The translations under genes and the position numbers were made by a program. The notes beneath the pieces were generated by a model. It was not told the origin of the DNA. It saw nothing but the letters and a program-made list of their open reading frames with translations, and did not search any database. DNA of 64,000 bases from Gemmobacter nectariphilus DSM 15620 (GTDB lineage Bacteria; Pseudomonadota; Alphaproteobacteria; Rhodobacterales; Rhodobacteraceae), in contig NZ_AUCM01000004.1 in the NCBI RefSeq assembly GCF_000429765.1, forward strand, positions 62,001-126,000, given 5' to 3'. Below are positions 1-7,914 of this stretch, piece by piece. The stretch's first letter is position 1. Every line of letters begins with the position of its first letter.

Positions 1-1520
1 TGATCGCCACGGCGGTCGCGGCGCAGGATCTGCGCTTTGGCTATACGGATCCGATCTCGTCGCTTGATCCGCAGCTGAACAACCACGCAGGCGATCACAA
101 TGCCGGACAGATGTTCTGGGCCGCCCTGACGCCCAAGGACACCAAGGGCCCGGTTCCGTGGCTGGCCGAAAGCTGGACGCTGATCGACCCAACGACGTGG
201 GAGTTCAAGATCCGCGACAATGCCAACTGGTCCGACGGCACCCCCGTCACGGCCGATGACATCGCTTTCAGCTATGCCCGTGTGCGCGATGTGCCCGGAT
301 CGGTCGCCAGCTTCCGCGGTTTCGTGCGCACCATTGCCTCGGTCGAGGCGAAGGACCCCAAGACGGTCATCATCAAGACCAATGTGCCGAACCCGCTGCT
401 GCCGACCAACCTGTCCACCGTCTATGTCGTCAGCAAGCATGTCGGCGAGACGGCCACGACCGAGGATTACAACAGCGGCAAGGCCTTGATCACCCAGGGC
501 CCCTACAAGCTGGAAAGCTATGTGCCGGGCGATCGCGTGGTGATGACCCGGAACGAGGAGTTCTGGGGCACCAGGCCCGAATGGAAGACCGTGACCTTCC
601 GCTATATCGCCAACCCGGCCGCCCGCACCGCCGCGCTGCTGGCGGGCGATGTGGATGTGATCGACAAGGTGTCGCTGTCTGACCTGCAATCGCTGCGCGA
701 GAATGACAAGGTGACGGTGCATGACTATCCGGGGCTGCGGGTGCTGCTGTTGCAACCCAGCTTCAACCCGGCGCCGAACCCGTTCATCACCGACAAGGCC
801 GGCAAGCCGCTGGACAAGAACCCGCTGCTGGACCAGCGCGTGCGCGAGGCGCTGAACATCGCGATCAACCGCGATCTGATCGCCGACCGCGTGCTGCGCG
901 GCGGTGCGACGGTGGCCAGCCAGTGGATGCCCGAAGGCACCTTCGGCTATGACCCGGAAACCGGCCCCATCGCCTTTGACGTCGACCGCGCCAAGGCGCT
1001 GCTGGCCGAGGCAGGCTATCCCGACGGCTTCAAGCTGACCATGCATGTCCCCGGCGAGCGTTATCCGATGGCGCCCGAGGCCGCGCAGGCCATCGCCCAG
1101 TTCTGGACCCGGATCGGCGTGGAAACCCAGGTCGAGGTCGTGCCCTTCTCGGTCTATTCGGGCAAGGCAAATGCCAACGAATATGCCATGGCCACCATCG
1201 CCTGGGGCAATGGCACGGGCGAAGGCACCTATGCCATGACCACGATCCTTGGCACGGTCAGCAAGGAAAAGGGTCTCGGCGCCTCGAACTGGGGCCGCTA
1301 CAGCTCGGCCGAACATGACCGCCTGCTGGAAGCCGCGACCTCGGAATTCGACGATGCCAAACGCGAGGCGATCATCCGCGATGCGGTCAAGGTCGTGTCC
1401 AAGGATGTCGGCGTGATCCCGCTGTTCCACTACAAGAACATCTGGGCCTCGCGCAAAGGGCTGAAGGTGACGCCCTGGACCTCGGACCGGTCGGTCCCGA
1501 TGCAGGTCACGTCGGAGTAA
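1..1520 (+). CDS. ABC transporter substrate-binding protein (family 5), 5' end missing
   Basis: The reading frame is open from the window edge and ends at a TAA at 1518-1520. The first visible residues (ATAVAAQDLRFGY) look like the end of a signal peptide and its AxA cleavage site, so only a few residues are lost. The body has the features of family 5 solute-binding proteins (oligopeptide, dipeptide, opine, nickel): an early 'SLDPQLNNH' segment, 'LAESWTL...WEFKIRDNANWSDGTPVTADD', and a C-terminal 'YSSAEHDRLL' region. The protein should be periplasmic and deliver a peptide-like ligand to an ABC importer whose permease and ATPase genes are not in the window. The next gene starts 7 bases downstream, which suggests co-transcription. 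The ligand cannot be named from sequence alone. Confidence 0.9.
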   Translation, partial: IATAVAAQDLRFGYTDPISSLDPQLNNHAGDHNAGQMFWAALTPKDTKGPVPWLAESWTLIDPTTWEFKIRDNANWSDGTPVTADDIAFSYARVRDVPGSVASFRGFVRTIASVEAKDPKTVIIKTNVPNPLLPTNLSTVYVVSKHVGETATTEDYNSGKALITQGPYKLESYVPGDRVVMTRNEEFWGTRPEWKTVTFRYIANPAARTAALLAGDVDVIDKVSLSDLQSLRENDKVTVHDYPGLRVLLLQPSFNPAPNPFITDKAGKPLDKNPLLDQRVREALNIAINRDLIADRVLRGGATVASQWMPEGTFGYDPETGPIAFDVDRAKALLAEAGYPDGFKLTMHVPGERYPMAPEAAQAIAQFWTRIGVETQVEVVPFSVYSGKANANEYAMATIAWGNGTGEGTYAMTTILGTVSKEKGLGASNWGRYSSAEHDRLLEAATSEFDDAKREAIIRDAVKVVSKDVGVIPLFHYKNIWASRKGLKVTPWTSDRSVPMQVTSE

Positions 1521-1527
1521 GCGGGCC

Positions 1528-2820
1528 ATGACCGGGCTTTCGCTGACTGTCGAACCCGTCGATGCGCTGATCGACGTGCCGCGCCGGATCACCGTATCCG
1601 GCGCGCAGCCCGGGGCCTTGGTGACGATCGGGGCGGAAACGCCCCGCTCGGGCCACCCGTGGCTGAGCCGCGCGGTGTTTCGCGCCGATGCGGCGGGCTG
1701 CGTCGATCTGACCCGCGATGCGCCGGTCGGCGGGGATTATGCGGGCGTCTCGGCCATGGGGCCGATCTGGTCGCAGATCTGCCCCAGTGGCGGTGCCAAG
1801 GACCACGCGCAATTCAACGCCTCGACCGCCGAGCCGCTGGAGACGCGGCTGACCGCCAGTTGCGGCGCCGCACGCGCCGAGGCGCTTATGGTCCAGCGCC
1901 TGCTGGCCCCCGGCGTCACCCGGCACGAGATTGCCCGAGATGGCGTCGTCGGTGTGCTTTACAGCCCCGCAGGTGACGGCCCGTTCCCGGCGGTGATGTT
2001 CCTCAACGGCTCGAACGGCGGGGTCAATGAACCGCGCGCGGCGCTGATGGCGGCCAAGGGCTATCATGCGCTGACGCTGGCCTATTTCGGCTATCCGGGG
2101 GTGCAGAAACACATCTCCAACACCGCGCTGGAATATTTCGCCCATGCGCTGGACTGGCTGCGCGCGCGCGTCCGGCCCAAGGGGGATTTCGTCGCCGTCA
2201 GCGGTCAGTCGCGCGGCGGGGAACTGGCGCTGCTGCTGGGGGCGACCTTCCCCGACAAGGTGTCTGCGGTGGCCGGCTGGGTGCCAAGCGCCTTTGTCCA
2301 TGGCGGGCAGGCGGCCGCGGACCCCGCGCTTGGCCGCGATGGCCCGTCCTGGCTGCTGGACGGCAAGCCGCTGGTGCATATCTGGGATGGCAACCGCGCG
2401 GCCAGCTGGACGCCCTATGACGAAGGCCTGCCGCCCCGGCGCAACAGCAAGGCCATGGTGACGGCGCTTGGCGATCCGGTCGCCTGCGCCCGGGCCCGTA
2501 TCCCGGTCGAGCGGATCCGCGGCCCGGTCCTTCTGATCTCGGGCGGCGACGATGGCGCCTGGCCCTCGGATCTTTATGCGCTGATGGTGGCGAACAGCCT
2601 GGCAGCGGCCGGCCACAAGCCCCCGGTGGTCTGGGAGAACTGGCCCGAGGCCGGCCATTCCATCCTGTTCCCCTATGTGCCGACAACGCGCATTGCCTCG
2701 GTTCATCCGGTGTCAGGCGTGCTGACCACCAACGGCGGCACCGCGGCGGCCAATGCCGATGCCAATGTCGGCGCCTGGGTTGCCATGCAGGACTGGCTGG
2801 CCCAGGCCACAGGCGGCTGA
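1528..2820 (+). CDS. Acyl-CoA thioesterase/BAAT-type alpha/beta hydrolase
   Basis: This 430-residue protein has two domains. The N-terminal ~130 residues look like the beta-sandwich of the acyl-CoA thioesterase/bile-acid acyltransferase (BAAT) N-terminal family. The rest is an alpha/beta hydrolase of BAAT C-terminal type. A nucleophile elbow is visible as SGQSRGGEL (about residue 231), and the late 'EAGHSILFPY' carries the likely catalytic His. Family members hydrolyse acyl-thioesters or transfer acyl groups; bacterial ones are largely uncharacterised. The gene follows the solute-binding protein gene by 7 bases, so the imported ligand may be an acylated or ester compound, but that is inference. 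A GGAG lies 14 bases before the ATG, a weak spacing. Confidence 0.8.
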   Translation: MTGLSLTVEPVDALIDVPRRITVSGAQPGALVTIGAETPRSGHPWLSRAVFRADAAGCVDLTRDAPVGGDYAGVSAMGPIWSQICPSGGAKDHAQFNASTAEPLETRLTASCGAARAEALMVQRLLAPGVTRHEIARDGVVGVLYSPAGDGPFPAVMFLNGSNGGVNEPRAALMAAKGYHALTLAYFGYPGVQKHISNTALEYFAHALDWLRARVRPKGDFVAVSGQSRGGELALLLGATFPDKVSAVAGWVPSAFVHGGQAAADPALGRDGPSWLLDGKPLVHIWDGNRAASWTPYDEGLPPRRNSKAMVTALGDPVACARARIPVERIRGPVLLISGGDDGAWPSDLYALMVANSLAAAGHKPPVVWENWPEAGHSILFPYVPTTRIASVHPVSGVLTTNGGTAAANADANVGAWVAMQDWLAQATGG

Positions 2821-2912
2821 GCGCCGGGTCTGGCCCCTGCCGCTTGAACAGGCTAACGGTGGCGCAGGCAGATGCTGCGCCACCGGCGCGCCAGACCGCG
2901 AAGGGGGCCAGC

Positions 2913-3785
2913 TTGGACATCCGCGCAATCCTGATGGGGCTGGTCTTTGCCCTGATGTGGTCCTCGGCCTTTACCTCGGCCCGGATGATCGTGGTCGATG
3001 CCCCGCCCCTGACGGCGCTGGCGCTGCGCTTCCTGCTGTCGGGGGCGCTGGGGGTCTGGCTGGCGCTGATGCTGGGCCAGACCTGGCGGCTGAGCCGCGG
3101 GCAGTGGCGATCCACCATCATCTTCGGGCTGATGCAGAACGCGGCTTATCTGGGGCTGAACTTCATGGCCATGCAGCGCGTCGGCGCCTCGGTCGCGGCG
3201 ATCATCGCCTCGACCATGCCGCTGATGGTGGCGCTGGCCGGCTGGGCAGTGTTCCGCGACCGGCTGCGCCCGCTGGCGGTGCTGGGGCTGATCGCAGGTT
3301 TCGGCGGGGTGCTGCTGATCATGGGCGCGCGGCTTCAGGGCGGGGTGGACCCGGTGGGCCTTGCGCTGTGCATCGGCGGGGCCATCGCGCTGACCATCGC
3401 GACGCTGTCGGTGCGGGGGGCGTCCGGGGGGGCGGGCAACCTGCTGATGGTGGTGGGCCTGCAAATGCTGGTCGGCGCCGCCGCCACGGGCGTTGCCGCG
3501 CTGATGTTCGAGCCCTGGCACGTCACCTGGTCGCCGCGCCTTGTCGGGGCCTTTCTTTATACCACGCTGGTGCCGGGGCTGCTGGCCACCTGGGTCTGGT
3601 TCGCCCTGGTCGCCCGGATCGGCGCGATCAAGGCGGCAACCTTTCACTTCCTCAACCCGTTCTTCGGCGTCGTGATCGCCTGGGGGCTGCTGGGAGAACG
3701 GATCGGGCTTTACGATGTGCTGGGCGTTGCCATCATCGCCGCCGGCATCCTTGCCGTGCAACTATCCCGCCAGACACCGCGCTAG
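2913..3785 (+). CDS. DMT-superfamily (EamA) transporter
   Basis: An inner-membrane protein of about 290 residues with roughly ten hydrophobic segments arranged as two EamA repeats ('GLVFALMWSSAFTSARM' at the start, 'FHFLNPFFGVVIAWGLLGE' in the second repeat). Such proteins usually export amino acids or other metabolites. I place the start at the TTG at 2913 because AAGGGGG sits at a good distance upstream. An upstream TTG at 2844 has no ribosome-binding site, and the ATG at 2934 is already inside the first membrane helix. The frame is open in either case. It follows the BAAT-type hydrolase with a short gap and is followed by a repeat element and two hairpins. The substrate is unknown. Confidence 0.85.
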   Translation: MDIRAILMGLVFALMWSSAFTSARMIVVDAPPLTALALRFLLSGALGVWLALMLGQTWRLSRGQWRSTIIFGLMQNAAYLGLNFMAMQRVGASVAAIIASTMPLMVALAGWAVFRDRLRPLAVLGLIAGFGGVLLIMGARLQGGVDPVGLALCIGGAIALTIATLSVRGASGGAGNLLMVVGLQMLVGAAATGVAALMFEPWHVTWSPRLVGAFLYTTLVPGLLATWVWFALVARIGAIKAATFHFLNPFFGVVIAWGLLGERIGLYDVLGVAIIAAGILAVQLSRQTPR

Positions 3786-3786
3786 G

Positions 3787-3810
3787 CTTCATCTGCCCCG
3801 AAATATCCTC
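3787..3810 (-). repeat. Intergenic repeat, copy 1
   Basis: A diverged copy of the element with core ATATTT-N2-GGACAGATGAA, read here on the minus strand. It begins two bases after the stop codon of the DMT transporter gene and leads into a G/C hairpin. See the repeat-family finding for the other copies. Confidence 0.6.
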
Positions 3811-3819
3811 TGGAATTTT

Positions 3820-3841
3820 CAAGGGGGGCGAGCCCCCCTTG
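3820..3841. terminator. Hairpin between convergent genes
   Basis: The arms CAAGGGGGGC and GCCCCCCTTG pair perfectly over 10 bases with a 2-base centre. It lies between the convergent DMT transporter and aminotransferase genes and so could stop transcription from either side. There is no clear T-run, so intrinsic termination is inferred only from position and stem strength. Confidence 0.5.
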
Positions 3842-3892
3842 ACGCCGGGGATGGCCGGGTCAGGAAACCGTCCGGTGGACAGCTTCCCTGGC

Positions 3893-3915
3893 GAACGGGG
3901 CGGCGGCCCCCGTTC
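3893..3915 (-). terminator. Hairpin directly downstream of the aminotransferase gene
   Basis: The arms GAACGGGG and CCCCGTTC pair perfectly over 8 bases around a 7-base loop. The hairpin starts 4 bases past the aminotransferase stop codon when read on the minus strand, a usual position for a terminator. No long U-tract follows. Confidence 0.45.
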
Positions 3916-3919
3916 CCCC

Positions 3920-5248
3920 TTAGTTCAGCGCCTTCAGCACCCCGGCCAGCGTGCCGATCAGCTCGTCGATCTGCGCCTTCGAGATGATCAGCGGCGGCGA
4001 CATGGCGATGATGTCGCCCGTCGTGCGGATCAGGATCCCCTTGTCATAGGCATTGAGGAACGCCGAGAACGCCCGCTTGGTCGGCTCGCCCGCGATCGGC
4101 TCCAGCTCCACCGCGCCGATCAGGCCCGAGTTGCGGATGTCGATCACATGCGGCAGCCCCTTGAGCGAATGCAGCGCATCTTCCCAATAGGGCGCCAGCT
4201 CGGCCGCGCGCTCGAACAGGCCCTCTTCCTTGTAGGTCTCCAGCGTCGCGATCCCGGCAGCCGAGGCGATCGGATTGCCCGAATAGGTATAGCCGTGGAA
4301 CAGCTCGATCATGTGCTCGGGGCCGGTCATGAAGGCGTCATGCACCTCGCCGGTGGTCAGCACCGCGCCCATCGGGATCACGCCATTGGTCAGGCCCTTG
4401 GCGGTGGTCATCATGTCGGGCAGCACGTCATAGTATTGCGCCGCAAAGGGCGCGCCCAGACGGCCGAACCCGGTGATCACCTCATCAAAGATCAGCAGGA
4501 TGCCATGCTTTTTCGTGATCGCCCGCAGCTTTTCCAGATAGCCCTTGGGCGGCATCAGAACGCCGGTCGACCCGGCCATCGGCTCGACGATCACCGCCGC
4601 AATGGTCTCGGGGCCATGCAGCGCAACGATCCGCTCCAGATCGTCGGCAAGATTGGCGCCATGCTCGGGCTGGCCACGGGTAAAGGCGTTCTGCGCCGGC
4701 AGATGCGTGTGGGGCAGGTGGTCCACCCCGGCCAGCAGGGTGCCAAAGAACTTCCGGTTGTTGACGATCCCGCCCACCGAGATCCCGCCGAAGTTCACCC
4801 CGTGATAGCCGCGCTCGCGCCCGATCAGCCGGGTGCGGGTGCCTTCGCCGCGGGCACGGTGATAGGCAATGGCGATCTTCAGTGCGGTCTCCACCGACTC
4901 GGATCCCGAGTTGGTATAGAACACATGCTCGATCCCCTTGGGCGCGATCTCGATGATGCGGTTGGCCAGCTCAAAGGCCGCCGGATGGCCCATCTGGAAC
5001 GCCGGGGCATAGTCCAGCTCGGCCGCCTGCTTCTGGATCGCCTCGGTGATCTTCGGGCGGCAATGGCCGGCGTTGCAGCACCAAAGGCCGGCCGTGCCGT
5101 CCAGCACCTGCCGCCCGTCGGCTGTGGTATAGTGCATGTCCTTGGCCGCCACGAACATGCGCGGCGATTTCTTGAACTGCCGGTTCGCGGTGAACGGCAT
5201 CCAGAACGCATCAAGATCATTCGGGGTCTGCTTGCGGTCGAGCGCCAT
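3920..5248 (-). CDS. Class III aminotransferase, omega-amino acid (beta-alanine):pyruvate type
   Basis: A 442-residue PLP enzyme of aminotransferase class III. Visible hallmarks are 'FYTNSGSESVETALKIA' (phosphate-binding region), 'LIFDEVITGFGRLG' with the Asp that contacts the pyridine nitrogen, and 'TTAKGLTNGVIPMG' with the PLP lysine. The N-terminus 'NDLDAFWMPFTANRQFKKSPRMF' is typical of beta-alanine/omega-amino-acid:pyruvate transaminases. It would move an amino group from an omega-amino acid or amine to pyruvate, giving alanine. The start at 5248 is chosen because GGAGGA precedes it at a good distance; the frame is open further upstream without such a site. A neighbour hisD is read the same way, but 325 bases with hairpins separate them. 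The exact amino donor is not determined by sequence. Confidence 0.88.
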   Translation of the reverse strand: MALDRKQTPNDLDAFWMPFTANRQFKKSPRMFVAAKDMHYTTADGRQVLDGTAGLWCCNAGHCRPKITEAIQKQAAELDYAPAFQMGHPAAFELANRIIEIAPKGIEHVFYTNSGSESVETALKIAIAYHRARGEGTRTRLIGRERGYHGVNFGGISVGGIVNNRKFFGTLLAGVDHLPHTHLPAQNAFTRGQPEHGANLADDLERIVALHGPETIAAVIVEPMAGSTGVLMPPKGYLEKLRAITKKHGILLIFDEVITGFGRLGAPFAAQYYDVLPDMMTTAKGLTNGVIPMGAVLTTGEVHDAFMTGPEHMIELFHGYTYSGNPIASAAGIATLETYKEEGLFERAAELAPYWEDALHSLKGLPHVIDIRNSGLIGAVELEPIAGEPTKRAFSAFLNAYDKGILIRTTGDIIAMSPPLIISKAQIDELIGTLAGVLKALN

Positions 5249-5383
5249 GGGGGTCCTCCGTCGGTCTCGCGGGACGCGCCCGGCCCGAGCCGTTGTGAAA
5301 TCTGACCATACGGTCAACCCGAGCCTAGCAGAGCAATATTCACCTCTCAAGCGGGGTCAGTTGCGCCTGATGCAAACCGGCTA

Positions 5384-5404
5384 TGGGTATTTGGGGCAAG
5401 ATGA
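5384..5404 (+). repeat. Intergenic repeat, variant form
   Basis: GGGTATTTGGGGCAAGATG. It resembles the ATATTT-N2-GGACAGATGAA element with CAAG in place of ACAG. An inverted partner lies 55 bases away (5459-5487), both within the 325-base spacer 5249-5573 that otherwise holds only hairpins. Confidence 0.45.
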
Positions 5405-5458
5405 TGCCACAGGATGCGCGCAGACCGGCGTCGGGGGCTCGTCAGCGCGCCCCTGGTC

Positions 5459-5487
5459 CTTTCACCTTGCTTCAAATACCCCCGCCG
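5459..5487 (-). repeat. Intergenic repeat, variant form, inverted partner
   Basis: Read on the minus strand this gives GGGGGTATTTGAAGCAAGGTGAAAG in two parts: a G-run with TATTTG, then AAGCAAGGTGAAAG. It faces the copy at 5384-5404. The same variant recurs at 30132-30160. Confidence 0.5.
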
Positions 5488-5494
5488 GAGGCAC

Positions 5495-5550
5495 GCCGCG
5501 CGGAACGCGCGGCGCCCGGCCCAAAGCCTTGTTCCGGGCCTCTGGCCCGG
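5495..5550 (-). terminator. Two hairpins downstream of hisD
   Basis: Two perfect hairpins: GCCGCGCG/CGCGCGGC at 5495-5513 with a 3-base loop, and CCGGGCC/GGCCCGG at 5534-5550 with a 3-base loop. The second is 24 bases beyond the hisD stop on the minus strand. They are probable transcription stops for hisD, inferred from position and stem strength. Confidence 0.5.
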
Positions 5551-5573
5551 TGCAAGGGTGCGGGAGCGCCGGG

Positions 5574-6878
5574 TCAGCTCCGGTTCAGCCGGTCCAGCCG
5601 CGCGCGCACCGACAGCCCGTGCGCGGACAGCGATTCCGAGATCGCCAGCCGCTCGGCTGCCGGTCCGATGGCTGCCAGCGCCTGCGGTGTCATCCGCGCC
5701 AGCGTGGTGCGTTTGAGGAAGTCCAGCACCGAAAGCCCGCTGGAAAACCGCGCCGACCGGGCGGTGGGCAGAACGTGGTTCGGCCCGCCGACGTAATCGC
5801 CGATCGCCTCGGGCGTCCAGGCGCCCAGGAAGATCGCCCCGGCATGGGCGATCTGCGGCACCAGCGCCTCGGGATCGGCCACGCACAGTTCCAGATGCTC
5901 GGGGGCGAAGCGGTTCGAGACCTCGGCGGCCTCGGCCAGATCGCGGGTGGTGATGACAATGCCGTAATCGCGCCAGCTGGTCCCGGCGATGGCGGCGCGG
6001 GGCAGGGTTTCCAGCCGCTTTTCGACCGCCGCGATCACCTTTTGCGCGAAGCCGGCATCGGGCGTGACCAGAATGGCCTGGGCGCTTTCATCGTGTTCGG
6101 CCTGGCTGAGCATATCAAGCGCGATCCAGTCCGGATCGTTGTCGCCGTCGGCAATCACCAGAATTTCCGATGGCCCCGCGATCATGTCGATCCCGACCTT
6201 GCCGAACACCCGCCGCTTGGCCGCCGCGACAAAGGCATTGCCCGGCCCGGTGATCTTGTCGACCGGGGCGATGGTCGCCGTGCCATGGGCCAGCGCGGCA
6301 ATCGCCTGGGCGCCGCCGATCCGGTAGACGGCATCCACCCCGGCCAGCCGCGCCGCCAGCAGCACCAGCGGATTGACCGCGCCATCGGGGGTCGGGCAGG
6401 CAACGACCAGCCGCTTGACCCCTGCCACCTTTGCCGGGATGGCATTCATCAGCACCGAGGACGGATAGGACGCCAGCCCCCCCGGCACATAGAGGCCCGC
6501 GGCCGATACCGGGGTCCAGCGCCAGCCCAGCATGGCGCCGGCCTCGTCGGTCCATTGCGCGTCTTCAGGCAGCTGGCGGGCATGGTAGGCGCGGATGCGA
6601 TCTGCCGCCAGTTCCAGGGCCGCGCGATCCTCGGGCGAGACGGCGGCGCAGGCGGCGTCGATCTCGGCTTCCGAAAAGGCCAGCGTCTCGGGCGTCAGCT
6701 CCAGCCGGTCAAAGCGCGCGGTCAGCTCGATCACCGCCGCATCGCCTCGCTTGCGCACATCGTCGATGATCGCGGCGACGGTGGCATCGACATCAGGCGA
6801 ATCCTCGCGCTTCATCGACAGAAGCGCGGCAAGGCGGGTCTGGAAATCCGGGTCGGTGGTGGTCAGGACATGCGGCAT
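5574..6878 (-). CDS. hisD: Histidinol dehydrogenase
   Basis: A 434-residue enzyme for the last two steps of histidine synthesis, oxidising L-histidinol to histidine with two NAD+. The family signatures are intact: 'GPSEILVIADG', 'SQAEHDESAQAILVT' with the zinc ligands Gln and His, 'RFAPEHLEL' with the catalytic Glu-His pair, 'EAIGDYVGGPNHVLPT' with the zinc Asp, and a C-terminal 'SESLSAHGLS' with the last zinc His. The start at 6878 has CGGAG 8 bases upstream. In many Rhodobacteraceae hisD stands apart from the main his operon, as here. Some HisD homologues are sulfonate-diol dehydrogenases (HpsN), but the complete HisD signature argues for histidine biosynthesis. Confidence 0.93.
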   Translation of the reverse strand: MPHVLTTTDPDFQTRLAALLSMKREDSPDVDATVAAIIDDVRKRGDAAVIELTARFDRLELTPETLAFSEAEIDAACAAVSPEDRAALELAADRIRAYHARQLPEDAQWTDEAGAMLGWRWTPVSAAGLYVPGGLASYPSSVLMNAIPAKVAGVKRLVVACPTPDGAVNPLVLLAARLAGVDAVYRIGGAQAIAALAHGTATIAPVDKITGPGNAFVAAAKRRVFGKVGIDMIAGPSEILVIADGDNDPDWIALDMLSQAEHDESAQAILVTPDAGFAQKVIAAVEKRLETLPRAAIAGTSWRDYGIVITTRDLAEAAEVSNRFAPEHLELCVADPEALVPQIAHAGAIFLGAWTPEAIGDYVGGPNHVLPTARSARFSSGLSVLDFLKRTTLARMTPQALAAIGPAAERLAISESLSAHGLSVRARLDRLNRS

Positions 6879-7002
6879 CGACGATCTCCGTTTGCCATGG
6901 CGGGATAGCGGCGGGGGGGCTGTTTCGCAAGGGGCAGGGCGCGCGGCGGCCATCGGGGGGTCCGCGACGTTCGCCTGCCGGTCCGCCGTGCCCGGCTTGA
7001 TC

Positions 7003-7035
7003 TGCATTTGTATTCATGCCATGACTTTATGAATA
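7003..7035 (+). promoter_or_regulatory. Probable promoter/operator of the GntR regulator gene
   Basis: TGCATTTGT (7003-7011), an 11-base spacer, then GACTTTAT (7023-7030). The perfect inverted repeat TATTCAT/ATGAATA (7011-7017 and 7029-7035) overlaps it. The same two blocks in the same order, 18 bases apart, stand before the gene at 11258. The AT-rich palindrome just before a GntR-family gene suggests autoregulation. The motif is seen directly; the binding protein is inferred. Confidence 0.55.
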
Positions 7036-7050
7036 TTCCGAGGTCATCCG

Positions 7051-7863
7051 ATGGTCGCATTGAACCGAAGTGTCACCGACGCTGCCGTGACGCCGCTGCA
7101 TCACACGATCTATCTTGTGCTGCGCCAGCAGATCCTGAGCGGCCAGTTCCCGACCGACCGGCCCATGCCGTCCGAGATCGAGCTGGGACAGCAGTTCGAT
7201 GTCTCGCGCATCACCATCCGGCGCGCGCTGGAGCGGTTGCAGTCCGAGGGGCTGATCTTGCGCGGCCGGGGGCGGGGCACCTTTGCCCAGCCGCCGCAAC
7301 AGCAGGCCCAGCCGGCCAAGCGCGACGTGCGCGGCATCTTCGACAATCTGATGGCGATGGGTTTTTCGACCCAGGTGCAGCTGATCGAATGCATCGCGGT
7401 GATCCCGCCGCCCGAGGCCGTGGCAGCGCTTGCCTTGCCGCCCGAGGCGATGGCGCAGCGCGCCGTGCGGGTACGCAGCCTGAAGGGGCGGCCGTTTTCC
7501 TATCTGACGACCCATGTGCCGATGGATATTGCCAGCGGGATTGAGCCCAAGGATCTGGAAACCACCCCGCTTCTGGCCCTGATCGAGGCGCAGGGGCGCC
7601 GTGTTGCCTCGGCGCGGCAAACGCTGTCGGCGCGGCTGGCCGATCCGATCGTTGCGGGGCATCTGCAAATGGAAACCGGCGCGCCGGTGATCGCCATGCA
7701 GCGCACGGTCTATGATACCGACGAGCGGCCTGTCGAATTCCTGCAGGCGCTCTATCACCCTGACATCTACGAATTCAGCTTTGACATGGCCCGTGTCGGG
7801 TCGGACGAGATTGTCCGCTGGCAGCCGATGCTGGCGACCGAAAGCGGGGCGCCTTCGGTCTGA
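7051..7863 (+). CDS. GntR-family transcriptional regulator, HutC subfamily (UTRA domain)
   Basis: A 270-residue regulator. Residues ~15-85 form the winged helix typical of GntR ('YLVLRQQILSGQF...PSEIELGQQFDVSRITIRRALERLQSEGLILRGRGRGTF'). Residues ~100-250 form a UTRA ligand-binding domain ('DNLMAMGF' onward, 'QRTVYDTDERPVEFLQALYHPDIYEFSFDM'). HutC-type members normally repress catabolic operons until a pathway intermediate binds. The gene borders the catabolic island at 7.9-26.7 kb, its own promoter region carries an AT-rich palindrome, and related blocks occur before 11258. It is therefore the likely local regulator of the island. The inducer is not known. Confidence 0.9.
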   Translation: MVALNRSVTDAAVTPLHHTIYLVLRQQILSGQFPTDRPMPSEIELGQQFDVSRITIRRALERLQSEGLILRGRGRGTFAQPPQQQAQPAKRDVRGIFDNLMAMGFSTQVQLIECIAVIPPPEAVAALALPPEAMAQRAVRVRSLKGRPFSYLTTHVPMDIASGIEPKDLETTPLLALIEAQGRRVASARQTLSARLADPIVAGHLQMETGAPVIAMQRTVYDTDERPVEFLQALYHPDIYEFSFDMARVGSDEIVRWQPMLATESGAPSV

Positions 7864-7914
7864 GTGACGGGCCTGGCGCGGCGGAGTGACCCCGCGACGC
7901 CCGCTCGATGTCGT

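Noticed and set aside
5574-6878. HpsN-type sulfopropanediol dehydrogenase instead of HisD
   Set aside because: The complete histidinol dehydrogenase signature, including all zinc ligands, is present and no sulfonate genes are adjacent.
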